Positions 22,119 to 34,523 of a stretch of 64,000 nt of DNA are shown here, piece by piece (the first letter of the stretch is position 1; each line of letters starts with the position of its first letter). The DNA is from Cylicocyclus nassatus. Lineage: Eukaryota; Nematoda; Chromadorea; Rhabditida; Strongylidae. Under the pieces are notes generated by a model, which saw only the letters and a list, made by a program, of their open reading frames with translations, had not been told where the DNA came from and did no database searches. The translations under genes and the position numbers were made by a program. The stretch is taken from the NCBI GenBank assembly GCA_958299035.1, contig CATQJL010000001.1:84135071-84199070 (forward strand), read 5' to 3'.

Positions 22119-25100
22119 ACCCTCATGGGCGGCGCTCCCGTCATTCGCATTAGCTAAATACCAACAACGATTGCATCAGCCTGTCGACGTACGAACGAGC
22201 GAGGGCGCTAGAAAAAGAGACACTACGAAAGGGACAATAAAAAGCAGGGGGGGGGGGATTAGGCGGGTGGAGGTCACGCCCCACAGTCACAGCAAACTTT
22301 GCCTGGGGTACTTTTTGCGATTATATATGAAGTGTCATGGACAGGTTGCACTATGTGATGGATCTATGGATTAATGTGGGTGTCAAGCAGGAAAGCATGG
22401 AAATATTTGTGGGAGAGGGGGGGGGGAAGAGAAGGGAGACATAAATCTGTTATGCTATATGGAAAATCCGATTTACATAAAAGTTACCCTAAAGGGTGAA
22501 ACAATAGTTAATAAAAGTAACAACTATTGAATTTCTAAACACTTAATTTTTTAAGGGGATACAGTCTCTATTTTGTTGTTTTTTTTGTTTTAGTGTGGGT
22601 TTGTTATGCAGCTCACACCGAATGAGGTATATTCGTGCTTATAACATTTCACAAATATTTGTCTGGTTGTTGACCAGTAAATTTTATGTTTGACCTCCTG
22701 AAGGTTTAGAAAAAATTGTTGGAAGAAAATTTTAGCAATATTCTATATTGATTTTGGCTCGGCAAGTGAATTCAATTACTACGATTAGGAAAATTTCGGA
22801 ACTTGTTAGAATTCAAAAAACAACCTATATCTTCATCTTGGAAACTGTATTTTTAAACAAAATAAATTGGCTCTCGTACAGTAAATTGATTTACAAAAAA
22901 GTAGCCCAAATTTCCTGCCATTCAGATTCCCATTTTCCTATTTTTGGACTTCTTTGCGCTGTTAATTTTCATGGCAAATGCCATTGTTAGTTTGTTGCAC
23001 CCCAGATTTTCAAAAAACAGAAAAATTTCTCAATCACCATAAATATCACACTTAAGATTGCAATAAGCAGCTCAATTTTTTTCATAAGCAGGAAACATTT
23101 AAGAGGATTCTTTATTGATTTGTTCAAGAAATGTTGATGTTCTAGTGATAATTAATTTGTACATAAGATTTATTCGCGAGAATGTGAAGTAGATATGAAA
23201 AAAAAAACCGCCCACGAAAGTTCTCAAAAACTCGCTCGTCTTTAACACATACTTCTTTCGCTCATTTCCTAGCTACAAACCTTTTTATCTAATCTTTTCA
23301 TTTGCCACGCAGAATTTTCGATTAGCTAAAGTACAAATCCATTTACGTTTTATGTTCATAGAACCAGCAAACTAAAGTGCATATTTGTACCTGACATTTT
23401 CATGTATTGGGTCATCAGAGCTGAACAGATGTTCAAAAGTAAACTTCCGGTTATGGCCAGGTCAGAATTGACAAGGTAAACAAAGCCGGAACTTGATAAA
23501 GAATTTATTTGATCAACATTGTGGATCACATCAGAAGAAACTAATTTTGGTTCCTCGAATTTGATGAGGAAGATCGCGAATATCAAAAATCAAATTTTTC
23601 CTATCAGTGAGAAGGCTGAAGGAGCTCAGCATTCTATATTTTGTTCCTTGTATAATTTTCCTGCGCTTGAGAAAAGGGATGCAACAAAGCTTGTTGTTTC
23701 ATTTTTCTGCTTCACTTTCCATTCGTTCAAGAAGGAGAATACCTCGCTATCCAATTTCGATTTATTAACCGACTCGCAGAAATGACGAGGAATTATTGGT
23801 TTGGGAAGTGTTCGTCATCCTGGCATTCATCATGATGTCACTTCTATCCTACTCATCAGGAGAAAGTTCAGCAATCCAGCAATTACATTTTGTATTGCCG
23901 TTTTCCCGCGGAAGGAAAAAAATTCTGTCCAATCCGATCAAATTTCCTTTCGTTGATGCGCATTGGTTCAGGGTAGAAGAGGATGCTTTAATTTGTAACT
24001 CTGCGAATTGCATTTCGGGGCCTTGAAGTTGAACAATGCTAATTAAACGCAGCATTTTTTGGAGATTCATTGTGATCGCTGTTGATTTAACTGAGACATG
24101 TTTCACTCCACAATTCGCCTCAGTCATGCTTCCGTACAAAAACACATTTCTCAAGGCCGTTGATGTCATAGAGAAAATTCTCGGAACTGGTTTAAGTACT
24201 TAAAGTATCAACGATCACCGCACTTCAAAAATAGGCGATGAATACTTGTTTGTGTTTATCCGGGCCGAGGGGGAATCCCCGAACAGAGAAAAGAACCGCC
24301 GCGCAAACATCGTTCACGTGCTCGCTCGACAGCAGTCTCTAGCCCCCCCCCCATCTCTAGTACGAACAAAAACGAAGAAGCTATCAACGAATGGCGCCAG
24401 CCGTTGGCAATGTTCCAATCTTTGGTCGCTATCACATTCAGATGCACAAAGCTAATCCCGACATGCACGTGATGCAGGGGGGGGAGAGCACCCGAACAAC
24501 CCTCCGAAGCGACTTTACGATTTTTTTGAGCGAACTACTTACCCGTACACCCGAAGGAACACAAGTGCGGGGGTTGCACTCGAAAAGTGCAAAGAGGACA
24601 GCATTAAAGTGACATCAGCTGAATTTTCTCTTTCATGTAGCAAATTTCATTTACTATGGCGAAGGAGACAAGGAAAGGAGTTTCCAAAGAATAAATACGT
24701 TTTGATTTGGTTAGACTCTACTTAGCGGGGACCACAGAATATCTAGAAATTCTTGGCCTCAAGTGATTCACCCCAAAATTCTAGCTCGCTTCTTGCTATG
24801 AGATTCGCTAAACCTAGAGGCCACTAGATTAACAAAGAGATACATTTCGTCTGAAGGTACTTCAAAAGCTTATATCAGTATCCATTTTTTTGTTTCCATG
24901 AAGAGCAGAAAAGTGCTTCATTCGATTTCTTCCCCTTTTTAAAGCCGGAAAATCGAAACAAAGTCCTAAGACTATACTCCCTAATTGTAACAAAAGTTCT
25001 GCAATAGCTTCCGATCAAAGATTTTTTTACGTCGCAAACTTCAAAAAACCGTGTACCTTTGAGTTAAAATTTTTTGTTTAAGATTTTTAAGTGTTGTATT

Positions 25101-25420
25101 ACTATTTGTAGCACAACTCTCTACCAACCAATGTGCAAATTAATTTTTGCTCACTTTTAAAGTTTCGAAGAATTCAAAAAAAGTTTGGAGCTTGACTTTT
25201 TGAAGAAGTTTTGGGACTGGATCTTTTGCCTTTCTTCAGAACCTACGAAGATAAAAGTTATGTAGGAAACCAGAAAAAAATACTTCCAGGTCGTTACAAA
25301 GTTTCTTGTGTAAATTTTTTCCTTTTTCGTTACAAACATTCTAAGAAGAGACGTGTAAGGCTATAATAATGAATGTTACAACCCAATAAGAAATCATTTT
25401 TTTGGGTGTTTTTATGAGAG
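22119..25420. other. no supported gene
   Basis: Homopolymer G tracts lie at 22248-22257 and 22419-22428, and a GC-richer patch at 24250-24610. On the minus strand, 24169-23849 (106 codons) and 23586-23400, the latter ending at a GTACAAAT donor, stay open but share no frame and no recognisable domain. They are left as uncalled fragments. Nothing else is recognisable. Confidence 0.35.
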
Positions 25421-25421
25421 A

Positions 25422-25815
25422 CTAGCTGGCTTACCCGGTTCCGCCGTATGTTCCGAATAGAAAATTCCATTTCTTAACCGATCCGGACCAAACTTGGCAC
25501 ACATACACTTCGGGCCCCGGCGGGTGTCATAGTCCACTTTTCGTTATCGATCGATGTCGATTTTATCGATTTTTTGCAAAATTTGAGCTAGGAGGCTGGA
25601 ATTTGGCAGAGGGGTGTAATCGAGCATGCTGATCACCCCCACGGGGGAAGTAGCCTATGACACCCGCCGGGCCCGAAGTGTATGTGTGCCAAGTTTGGTC
25701 CGGATCGGTTCAGAAATGGAATTTTCTATTCGGAACATACGTACAGACAGACATACAGACAGACATACAGACAGACAGACAAACACACATTCAGCTTTAT
25801 ACGTAAGATGTATTA
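25422..25815. repeat. palindromic CTAGCTGGCTTACCCGG repeat, copy 1
   Basis: It starts CTAGCTGGCTTACCCGG. The inverted arms hold 'TCCGAATAGAAAATTCCATT', 'GTGCCAAGTTTGGTCCGGAT' and 'GGGCCCGAAGTGTATG' with their reverse complements. It ends in a CATACAGACAGA tail and 'CAGCTTTATACGTAA'. The ATCGATCGATGTCGATTTTA block is present in one arm only, so the right arm is shortened after 'CATGCTGATCACCCCC'. Confidence 0.75.
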
Positions 25816-27101
25816 GTAGTCACAGAGAAAATGATTATTGCTTAATCGTTGTTTACGCGTCAATTGATTTATAAGTACTTTAAGCAGAAACTTTCCGTTC
25901 ACCTTCCACATATGTAGAGTAGACTTTTTATAAGTTCCCCAATTCGGAATTACAGGATGTCCAAAAAATGCTTTTTTGGAATAAAATATTTCTCTTTCCC
26001 GTGAGATTTTTCGCCAATCCTAATGTACCATTCTATACAGCTGGTTTCAACTTATTATTAGATTTTTTAGAATAAATATGTATTGATCGTTCATCGTAGG
26101 ATACGGTGGAAACTTTCAGTTTGAAGGCGTTATTGCTATCAGCAATTCCAGATTTCCAAAACATTTGGGATTTTGGTACAATAAAGGTGGGCGGTAGAAA
26201 GTTCGACTTGAGAAGTTCTTCTGAGGAAGTCTCAGTTTAACTGGGCTGAGTGGTATTTTACTACTTGCCAACGTGTTCACAAATTACGTTGAAGAACTTG
26301 CATTTCACCCCTACATTTGGATTAGAACTACTATCACAAAAGCTTTTTTTTGAAAAGAAAACCTTCAATAATTATATTGATGTAAAATGGATGATTCGAG
26401 AGAGGATGTAGTTCGAATTTAGCAGGAAAGAAAGAAGCAAAGGACGTCGCTTGTAATGTGTGTTCTCGAGTCAACTCGTCTTGAAAGCATCTAAGTTTTT
26501 AGAAATGTTTTCGAATTGATTATGCCCAGGCATTGAGTCGCATTGTAGAGCCTGCTTTGCTTTACCTAGGTGCATGTGCGCGTGTACTCAAAACAAAGAA
26601 GAAACTTAGTCAAAAGTCAATGTGCGACCGACGCAATCCTTATATTAGGGTAAATCGAACTCTTGAAACACTATCCTAACTATGAAATTTGTTTGCATTT
26701 CGCAGCGACACTATCAATAGCGTGTATTATTCGCCCAACTCACAAAGGGATTAGACTCTAAAACAATCCTTTTGCAGACTTAAAACCTAGCAGGAGCTCT
26801 CAATTTTTACCTTCTCGCTCGTCTTTTCACTTATTTGGTGCTAAGATAAGGAGGAAGAAACAAATAAGCCTTTGGATACAACAACAGCCGGTTGCGAATC
26901 CGCGCTTCGTCTGGCTCATCTCTACAAAAGAAGTTACGAGCAGTTTTTATGGGATATCATAAACAAAAAACAAAGCATATATACGTTTACAATTAGTGTA
27001 CGAACCCTCAAATTGATTAAGTTGGTTGTTGGCACGAAGAGGTTCAGCTTTGCATTTTGCGCATATTTTTAATGAAATTGCACATATGCTTCTCTACAAG
27101 A
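25816..27101. other. no recognisable gene; eroded mariner end
   Basis: At 25953-25975 'TACAGGATGTCCAAAAAATGC' and following 'CCATTCTATACAGCTGGTTTCAACTTA' resemble the left end of the CAGGGTGTCCCAAAA family. No matching right end was found. The rest is AT-rich without coding signal. Confidence 0.4.
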
Positions 27102-27481
27102 AGCTGTATACTATTGGATTAGTCTCAAAACGCTGATTCCAGACATCTGTTCTAGTTGCCAACCGACTGTCTGGGAGGAGTTATGAGCGTTCAAACATCA
27201 GCACTTTTTCGAATTTCAACTAATATATTTCCTTGGAAGGCAGCCTGATGGCACGGATTTACAGTGGCTGTGGCTATTTTAACTACAAGAAAGAATCACA
27301 TTTACCAGCGAGTAGATAAGTGTTTTTGAAACCTATTTCTTGAAACATAGGTCACAAAACACTTGACAAAACGCTCGACATTTAAACACTCATAACTCCT
27401 CCCAGATAGTTGCTTGGCACATAACAGACATATAATTTTGATCAGGGCTTCAAAACGAGTCCAATGTTATACAGCATGTTT
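27102..27481. repeat. palindromic element, ATAACTCCTCCCAGA family, copy 1
   Basis: The left arm ('GTCTGGGAGGAGTTATGAG', 'TCTCAAAACG', 'ATTGGA') is repeated inverted in the right arm ('CTCATAACTCCTCCCAGA', 'CGAGTCCAATG', 'ACAGCATG'). Related copies at 43.2 and 52.4 kb share the GGAGTTATGA core and/or the CGCTGATTCCA block. Confidence 0.65.
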
Positions 27482-28790
27482 GGTATGGCTGGATTAAGTT
27501 CTGACCATTCCTTGATAAGTTATCGCGTGTTGTTCTCAATTAAATTTTTGATTTTGAGACTTGTGTATGAATCTTGGTGTTATTCACATGGACGTTCTAT
27601 AATCTTCTCTTAAAACACTTTTCATGCTGATTCTTATTTAAAAAGAGGATTCACTTAACAGACAGCATTACAAAGTATAAATCTTTATATGAGGTATCAG
27701 TGAAGTGGCAGCGCACCAAATCAGTTTGGTCTATCGTTCCATGCTTTTTCGAAGTATGCGCTGCGAAAATACTTCAATGATTTTCTTCTATATCAGCCCT
27801 TATTCTATTAGAATTACTTGCAAGCAGAACAGTCAAGTTTCTGGGCTGTAATGAGGCCATCAGTTGTTGAACATCGCGGTACATGAGAGTCGAGGTGGCG
27901 AGCGATTGTTGTGTTGAATGCATAGGCAGGAGCCCAGCCTTGCTGGAAAATGACAGTTAAGATTTTCTGCTTGCATGGAACAACGTTTTCCCTAGTTTCT
28001 CCGTGACATGAGAATTTTCGTCTTTAAGTGACGATTTTTGTCTATACTATGACTCTATGAAAAGCAGTCGTGTGGTTCCTGTTTGTTTTAAGCTCATTTG
28101 AAAATGGTTCAACCCTTGTTGGTTTGAACGAGAGAGACCTGCCAAGAATATCCTAACCCCAGTATTATCTTCTAAATTCGGGCATCATACGGACTATCCT
28201 AGATGGCGCTTATTTCAAAGATTACAGAAACCTCTTCCCCACAAACTGGCTAGCGAGCAAGAGCAATCCGTAAACGATGAGCACAAAGCATTATGAATTC
28301 TACAAAAGGAAATGAATTTGAATTATGAATAAAAAAAATCAATGGATGTTGTTAGCAGGCAAATGTCAGAGAGACGAGAAATGAACTTCAGAAAGCGCCA
28401 AAACTTCTCAGCCGCTGATCCAGTGCATGCAGTGTTTGAAAAAGGTTATCTAATCTGGTTTTTTTTTGCGCTTCCCTTTGTGTAAACTATTTTTGCATTG
28501 TTGCTTGAGTAGAATGTCCACACTTTTGCTTACATTTCTGCAATAGGTTGACTAATTCCAAGTCTGTGGAACTTTCTTCTCAAAAACAAGATTGCAAGCG
28601 CGCTAAATTTTGGGTAACCTTCAGAAAATGAGATCAGATCTTTCTGTATTCCTATAAAGTTGTGAAAAAGTAAATCCGAATACTAGAGTTTGATTTATGA
28701 GAAATAAAGCCAAAATCTTGAAAAAAAATATGCGATCCATACAACATGACTTTCTATGTTTATTAGCAAGTTATAAATTTTAAAAGAAGT
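27482..28790. other. no recognisable gene
   Basis: AT-rich intergenic DNA. No open frame above 60 codons or repeat structure stands out. Confidence 0.4.
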
Positions 28791-29040
28791 TCAGAATGTA
28801 TTATTGGTATCACTTCTCAAGCAGATGTGGATGTATATTTTGATTATATTCCGTTAGCCATTCTAGTGCATATAACGCATATCTGCAATGATTGTTGTTA
28901 ATGGAACTCAGCGGCGAGCATAATCGATTAGAAGCTATAAAAGGAAAGTTTTCAATGGATACGATAGTCACACAACGATGAGCAGCCGAAAGCGTAGTGG
29001 GCTGAGAAATCTCCTACAAATAATGCATACCATGTGTTAG
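28791..29040. repeat. diverged duplicate of 44.5-44.7 kb upstream DNA
   Basis: 'GGAACTCAGCGGCGAGCATAA ... AAGCTATAAAAGGA ... ACGATGAGCAGCCGAAAGC' aligns in order with 'GGAACTCTATAGCGAGCACATATAAGAGAATGA ... GATGAGCAGTCAAAAGC' at 44549-44650. Both lie upstream of, and in the same orientation as, a secreted six-cysteine gene. Confidence 0.4.
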
Positions 29041-30111
29041 GTTGCTTCATGAGTTTTTTGAATTTTGATTTTACTGCAGTAGGTCATACAGTTCTTGTTT
29101 CTTGGGAAGCAGGGCACTATCCGATAGAGCAAATCAAACTCTATAAGATACATGTAAGCGTTCGCAGCAGCTTCAGCTAGAAGCCATTCATTTCGAGCTA
29201 GAAGCCAAAATTTGAGGAGGGATGCCTGAACAACTAAGAAAATTTCATATTCTCGTTCAAACCAAATTTACCGAATCTTCCGCACGCTCATGCACACACA
29301 CACTTCCCATTAAACATTTTGCATGCCATTACTGTATTTCTTTCTGTGCTAGAAACCGAGAAAACTGAAATTTTCCAACTTTCAAAAAAACAGTTTGTGT
29401 TGTTTTCACATAAGTAAATGTATACTACAAGTCTGTAGAAATACAATAGCAGATTTGCAGTTTTCTATAAGATCTGACTGACGGAAAATATTGGTTTGTA
29501 CATATAAGATTCTAGCAAGAAATGCTAAATTTGTTATTTCTTGAAAACTAGCTCTTTTAGGAAGCTGGTAATTTACGGTTATATTCCCAAAGACATGCTA
29601 TATACATCTACTTATGAAACAGTACAGCGTCGCTTTTTTGAAACCTTGACAATCTCAATTTTTTACATTTTCTAACCCAGAAATAAATACAGCAATTGCA
29701 TATATTAATGTCTCATGTGAAGAGTATATGCACGGGAGAGGGAAGTCCGGTAAGATTATTTTGTATAAAGATATAAATTTTTTATTTTTTGGGCATTCGA
29801 ATCTTTAAGTTTTAAATTCTAACTTTAGCTGCACTGATGTCTGTGAATATCTCCAACCCTCTCATAAAGCTTGCTTTGCTCTATCGAACGGTATCCCGCA
29901 TCCAATTAGGGTTAAGAAATGACTTATTTGTGATAAAAATTCAAAACTGAAAAAAAAAAATCAGAGACAACTTAATGCATATTGTCCTATCCAGGAGGAA
30001 AAGCTATATATCATTGGTTGAGAAAATAGCAATATTCTGGAATCCATAGGCTTTTGGTAATGGGTGTCGCGAACAACATTCTAGCAGCATTTTGATAAAA
30101 AAATTGTAATA
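29041..30111. other. no recognisable gene
   Basis: AT-rich. It separates the conserved segment at 28.8-29.0 kb from the 31.3 kb gene. The matching interval before the 45.0 kb gene is only a few hundred bp. Confidence 0.4.
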
Positions 30112-31132
30112 TTAGGTAGTTCCGAAAGTAATGTCGCATTTTTTTCAAACGTACGCCACATTTCGTGGAACAAAGATGTGTAAGAGATTTTGGCAGCATT
30201 TGATGCAGCATTTCATTCTCTTTCTAATAGTTATGAAGTTGTTGCAACACAGTCAATGAGCTTCCAGAAAAGAGTCAAAATCTGCGGCCTATGCTTTTTA
30301 AGATGGCCAAGTTTCACAATTTTTCTAAAATTTTATAACAAACCTCAGAAGGAGCCCAAGTAATGGATGGATGGAGCAAACCATACAGGAAACAGCACAA
30401 CTTTTTTCTACTTTTCAGAGCTCGTCATAATTTCTGTATAGATTTTTTGATAGAAGCACCGAATTTTAGCAGGCTCGTCTCAGACACAAATGCATCAAAC
30501 ACCAAGAAAACGTCGGATTTTGAAACTTACAAAAATGGATTATGGTTTTACACTAACTTTACAAAGCGAATGAGCGTTTACCGCTTCAGATTAGCAACTT
30601 TCGAAAATTCCGGGTACAGCCGGAGGCGCCCTGGAAAACCTGAATTATGATGATTTTATCTCGGAAAACTTGATGAATCGGAAACCAAAAACAACTGGTA
30701 AAAAGAGGAGAAAAAGCTGCACCGAATGACACCCGGTTGCTTACCGGTTGTTGTTCTGTGAGGTTTGAGTTGACCAAATATGGAGTTTGATGGCATTTTA
30801 AAACTGATTCCGGAAACTCTAAGAAGCAAGCTAAGGAAAAGAAAAAATTACTCTGTGTTCTGTAGTGTTTGCCCTATCTACCTGCCGCTTGCACTTTTTC
30901 GAAGATTGAGTAAAAAAATTTAGAAAAATAGCCGAACTTAACCATGGCAAAAAGCATGAGTTGCAGATTTTGTTAATTTTCGAAAGCTCAATGAAAATTA
31001 TGCAATGAGGTTACAACCTTTAGAAAGAGGATGAAATGCTGCATCGAATGCTCCCAAGATTTCTTGAAATACTGATTCCACGAATAATGGCGTTCATTCG
31101 AAAAAAGCGACATTACTTTCGGAACGACCTAA
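30112..31132. mobile_element. mariner-type element without transposase (1021 bp)
   Basis: Terminal inverted repeats TTAGGTAGTTCCGAAAGTAA and TTAGGTCGTTCCGAAAGTAA (the second read inverted, ending at 31132) continue into ATGTCGC and are flanked by TA on both sides. Such ends are typical of mariner elements. Internal frames (e.g. 30363-30650) carry no D,D34D-like motif. Confidence 0.75.
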
Positions 31133-31161
31133 TAGAAATCGAGGACGCACAGTATTTGAAT

Positions 31162-31180
31162 ATGCATTAGTGAATCTGCA
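31162..31180 (+). promoter_or_regulatory. conserved upstream element of the secreted genes
   Basis: ATGCATTAGTGAATCTGCA, 19 nt, is identical at 44841-44859 upstream of the third paralogue. It lies about 155 nt before this ATG and about 210 nt before the other. It is embedded in a longer similar stretch and may be a regulatory site or simply shared ancestry. Confidence 0.45.
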
Positions 31181-31276
31181 CATTTCGTAATCTTCTAAGA
31201 AAAACATTCCTTCGCAATTTATCATCACATTATTCAAATGCATTTGCCACGTCGTTATATTGTCCTAGGTCTGATC

Positions 31277-31288
31277 AGCGCTATAAAA
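31277..31288 (+). promoter_or_regulatory. TATA box with CAGCGC lead
   Basis: AGCGCTATAAAA ends 28 nt before the ATG of the 31.3 kb gene. The same box is at 45016-45027 before the third paralogue, and a degraded version lies before the first. Confidence 0.65.
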
Positions 31289-31316
31289 CACTTGATAAGA
31301 TGGAAGTTTTGTCATT

Positions 31317-31686
31317 ATGAAACTTCTTCTCTTGTTTCTCGCCTTCATCACCCTAAGCAGTGCTGCAAGCAATGATAATGCGTCAAGTCCCTTCTGCACT
31401 AAGGGATGCCCATACTTAAAGAGCATGGATAAAGACCCGAAAGTCAAGATTGATTCCAAGGTTTGTTTATCTCGCTCCATCTTCATTGTTTATTAGATTC
31501 TATTTTGAGAAAATTGAAGAAAAGTGCAAGACCGACCCCAAAATACCGTATTTACTTTGTTTTGAACACAACCTGAAGGTCTTCAAGGTTTGTGAGGCAT
31601 CTTTAGTTCCACTTTCAAGATCTGTATTCTAGATAATGGGCAAATACACATGGGCAGAGATCTGCAAGTCGGTATGCGGCAATTAG
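31317..31686 (+). CDS. small secreted six-cysteine protein, paralogue 2
   Basis: Exons 31317-31460, 31510-31587 and 31633-31686 give 91 aa. All junctions are phase 0, as in the two paralogues. Residues 1-16 or 17 form a signal peptide (MKLLLLFLAF...). Cysteines lie at 27, 31, 54, 65, 85 and 89 (CX3C-X22-CX10C-X19-CX3C). Family motifs are 'GCPYLKSMDK', 'KCKTDPKIPYLLC' and 'YTWAEICKSVCG'. Introns are 49 and 45 nt with GTTTGT and GTTTGT donors. In intron 1 a nearer TTATTAG acceptor would put a stop in frame, so the downstream TTTTGAG acceptor was chosen by alignment to the others. The closest relative is the 45.0 kb gene. The function is unknown; a secreted ligand, effector or defence peptide would all fit. 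Confidence 0.8.
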
Positions 31687-31722
31687 CTATCTCAAGCGAA
31701 AAACCCTTTCCCTTACGATTGA

Positions 31723-31728
31723 AATAAA
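31723..31728 (+). promoter_or_regulatory. poly(A) signal AATAAA
   Basis: AATAAA, 37 nt after the stop codon of secreted paralogue 2. Confidence 0.6.
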
Positions 31729-31847
31729 CATTCGGTTTGAATACGTGATTTTTTACGTATCAAGTGACAAGGGTAAACGATGTCGAACTGAAGTTGGTGG
31801 CATGCTTTACAGGTTTCTGCCACATACCTTTTGCTGCTTACTATATA

Positions 31848-32172
31848 CAGGGTGTCCCAAAAAATGTGAACACTGTTTGATCGTTATTAACTCCATTGCT
31901 TTCATGTCTTTCGCCAAGCTTGAGGCACCATTTTGTAGAGCGAGGTTCAACTTAGATTTATAGCATGAAGCAAATCACGATCACTCTTCTTTACTGTAGG
32001 ATTACGTTAACAACTTCTAGCATGTGGACCCATTGTAAAATATGCCATTCCATGAAATTTTTTCCAAAAAATCTGAAGTCGTGTACTAGGGTTTTTGCGC
32101 ACGCTGATTTCACTGCACAACTTATTACGAGTGTTCTTAGCTTTTTTGACGGTGTAATCACATTCTTGACAA
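31848..32172. mobile_element. mariner-like element, left part only
   Basis: It starts CAGGGTGTCCCAAAAAATGT after a TA and follows the 49.5 kb copy through 'ACGAGTGTTCTTAGCTTTTT' and 'GTAATCACATTCTTG'. There it stops abruptly against LINE sequence at about 32173. The right end is not present. Confidence 0.65.
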
Positions 32173-32175
32173 ATG

Positions 32176-32540
32176 CTACTCCACAACTGGCAGAACAAAT
32201 GTTTTACAGATTTTCAAGAGAAGTTTAGGATCTGAAGATTGTACACTGCGCATTATCGCATACAATATTCGAGTTCCTTGAGAGGCAATTTCGTCTATTT
32301 GACACGAGTATCTCAGTCTAGAATCTGTGAGAACTCCCAGGTCTTTGACCAGGAATTTACATTCGAGGTCAAAGCTGCTATCAATTGAATGGTAAGGGGT
32401 TCTGCCAATGGGAACAGTACAACTTTTGGAGTAATTTACTTTGATGTTCCATCTATCTGCCCAATCAATCATTCGAGAAATTGAGCTACGAAGTGCTGCA
32501 TGAGCATTCCCCTTGTCGCGCTGGTCATAGACGATATATA
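32176..32540 (-). pseudogene. LINE reverse transcriptase, C-terminal part
   Basis: An open frame continues directly from the catalytic YADD region on the far side of the MITE: 'DQRDKGNAHAALRSSISRMI', 'WADRWNIKVNYSKSC', 'LVKDLGVLTDSRL' and 'SSDPKLLLKICKTFVLPVVE'. These are the thumb-side motifs of CR1-like reverse transcriptases (W-x-x-x-W-x-l-x-v-N-x-x-K; k-D-L-G-V). The frame ends where the mariner fragment begins. Confidence 0.8.
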
Positions 32541-33352
32541 TTAGGTTGGAAACTAAGTTTTGCAACTGGTCTCATAACTTCCCTCTCACTCAACATGGTG
32601 CACTCAAATTTTGCCACTGCTTTTGTTATTACATAAGCTACGAGCGCAGCTGCTGTCCTACCAAATTCTGACGTCGCAGTGAGGGTTACGGTAGGTGTAT
32701 GGTATAAAGGGAAAAAATTCAGAATTTGACGGATTTGGCTGAAACTTGGCATAGGGGTGTTATCCGACATGCTGATCACGAAAACGATAGTGAAATTATG
32801 TGATAAGGACTTTTTTGTAGCATTACTGTAGGTGTACGATATGAGGTCTCACCCTAAACAAGGAAAAAGGCGTTAATTCAACAAATGAATATGATATTCG
32901 CGCTCGGCAGGTCAAATAACCTTACTGTGTAAAGTCTCGGCGGAATTTAGGTTTCGGACTCTTCAGTCATTGACGGTCGTTCCAGCAGCTCTTGCGTACA
33001 ACGACTCGTTCGACTTTGTGAGGACGCCAGATCTCGACATGCCCCTGAATTTTATTTCTTTCTTACTAAGCCAAAGGAGTCAACCTCCAGCAATAATTCG
33101 TAGACGAATCCGGATTACTGCGCATGGTCTAAACTGCTGAAGGCTTCATTTTAGCTTGGAACCTCAAAAATTCTCAAATTTCACTAGTTTTTGAAAAATG
33201 CCCAAAACTTTTCTATTTCGTTTTCAAAATTCAAGCGGTTTGTGCGCACTTGTAGCACACATTACTCTCTACATAATGCCAAAATTTGAGTGCGCCATGT
33301 TGAGTGAGAGGGAAGTTATGAGACCAGTTGCAAAACTTAGTTTCCAGCCTAA
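32541..33352. mobile_element. mariner-type MITE inserted in the LINE (812 bp)
   Basis: The ends TTAGGTTGGAAACTAAGTTT and its reverse complement sit between TA dinucleotides (32539-32540, 33353-33354). The inverted arms extend about 75 bp (AACTGGTCTCATAACTTCCC, ACTCAACATGG). The insertion lies directly after the YADD codons of the LINE. A truncated relative lies at the window's right edge. Confidence 0.85.
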
Positions 33353-33354
33353 TA

Positions 33355-33960
33355 TTTTAACATCATCAGCGTACGCAGCCACTCTAACTCGTGGATCTGT
33401 GATAAGACAGGCTGGCAGTTAATGGTATAAATAATAATCGGTGGCAGAATACTGCCTTGAGGAACTCCAGATTTACAAGATCTAGCCGCAAAAATTCTGT
33501 CGAGTACACGAACAGAGAAGGTTCTGTCCTGAAGATAGGATTCGAATCATCTCAGTAGTAAAGCTCTCACTCCCAAGCTCTCCAGCTTAGACAAAAGAAG
33601 ATTGTGATCAACTGTGTCGAATGCCTTATCAGGTCAAAATAGACTACATCTATAGACTTATTCAGACTCAATCCTTCCGTCCAATCAAATTGGACGTCAA
33701 GAAGTTGTGTACCGGTAGATGGGCCTTGCAAAAATCCATGTTGTTGCTCAGGCAGACAATTTAGTTTATCAAGCCAATGCAACAAATTTCTAACAATCAT
33801 TTTTTCTGATATAAGGAATCGGGAGTATACTTATTGGTCTATAGTCAAAGAGCTTGGGATTGAGAGATGTCTTGGGGAGAGGAGTAACAATGGCGGATTT
33901 CCAAAGGTGAGGCACTTCTGCATTCATCAAGGATATATTATAGATGTGAGTTAATGGAAG
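33355..33960 (-). pseudogene. LINE reverse transcriptase, catalytic part
   Basis: Pieces in several frames: 'SAIVTPLPKT' and 'DYRPISILPI' near 33850-33900; 'MIVRNLLHWLDKLNCLPEQQ' with 'HGFLQGPSTGTQLLDV' at 33800-33700; 'SIDVVYFDL' followed by a frameshift where the motif A lysine and aspartate region should continue; then 'ITDPRVRVAAYADDVK' just before 33355. The catalytic YADD is intact but the frame is broken several times. Confidence 0.75.
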
Positions 33961-34062
33961 TACTAATTCGTCAGCAACATCTTGTAAAAGATAGGATGTT
34001 GTCAGATGTGATAGACAACGTTGGGCTTACTTTTTTCAAAAGTTTCCGTATGGACGAAGGGT

Positions 34063-34523
34063 CTATCCTTGGTAAAGGGCAACAACCCAAGGATTCATCA
34101 ATATGGGACATGATGCAAAAGGTTCTGAGAACACGGAGGAAAACTGATCTGCCAAAGCTTCAGCTTTGGAGATGGAAGTATTGTATGCATTGCCATTAAA
34201 GTCTTCCAAAGGACCAAAGAATTTGTCTTTCAAGTGTTTTTTCAGATAGGCCCAAAGATTACATTTGCCAGCATTTCTGAGCATTCTCTTTTCCTTCTGT
34301 TTCAAGTAACGCCTCAAATGCCTTGATAACTCCTTAGAAACAATTTTGTACTCTGTATTGTTTAGGGGATCATTAAGACTCAAAAACAGTCTAATTCCCT
34401 GCATCCAAAAATTTTTTATATGCTGAGGATGACGTAGAAAGAAAGGGCTTCTTTTCTTTATGGGAACGTATTTTTCAATCAAGTCGTGTATTATATTGAG
34501 AAAGCGATTGTAAAGATCATCAA
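34063..34523 (-). pseudogene. LINE ORF2 linker region
   Basis: The open frame begins at the MITE-like insertion and reads 'VDDLYNRFLNIIHDLIEKY', 'VPIKKRSPFFLRHPQHIKNF', 'ELSRHLRRYLKQKEKRML' and 'SKAEALADQFSSVF'. This is the basic stretch between endonuclease and reverse transcriptase in CR1-like ORF2. It continues the endonuclease fragment that ends 'YSNIDD' beyond 35637. Confidence 0.75.

Noticed and set aside
23849..24169. 106-codon minus-strand open frame with another open stretch at 23400-23586
   Set aside because: The two are not in a joinable frame with good splice sites and match no family I know.
24391..24612. 73-codon plus-strand frame in a GC-rich patch
   Set aside because: No upstream or downstream exon signals and no recognisable motif. 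It is probably compositional.
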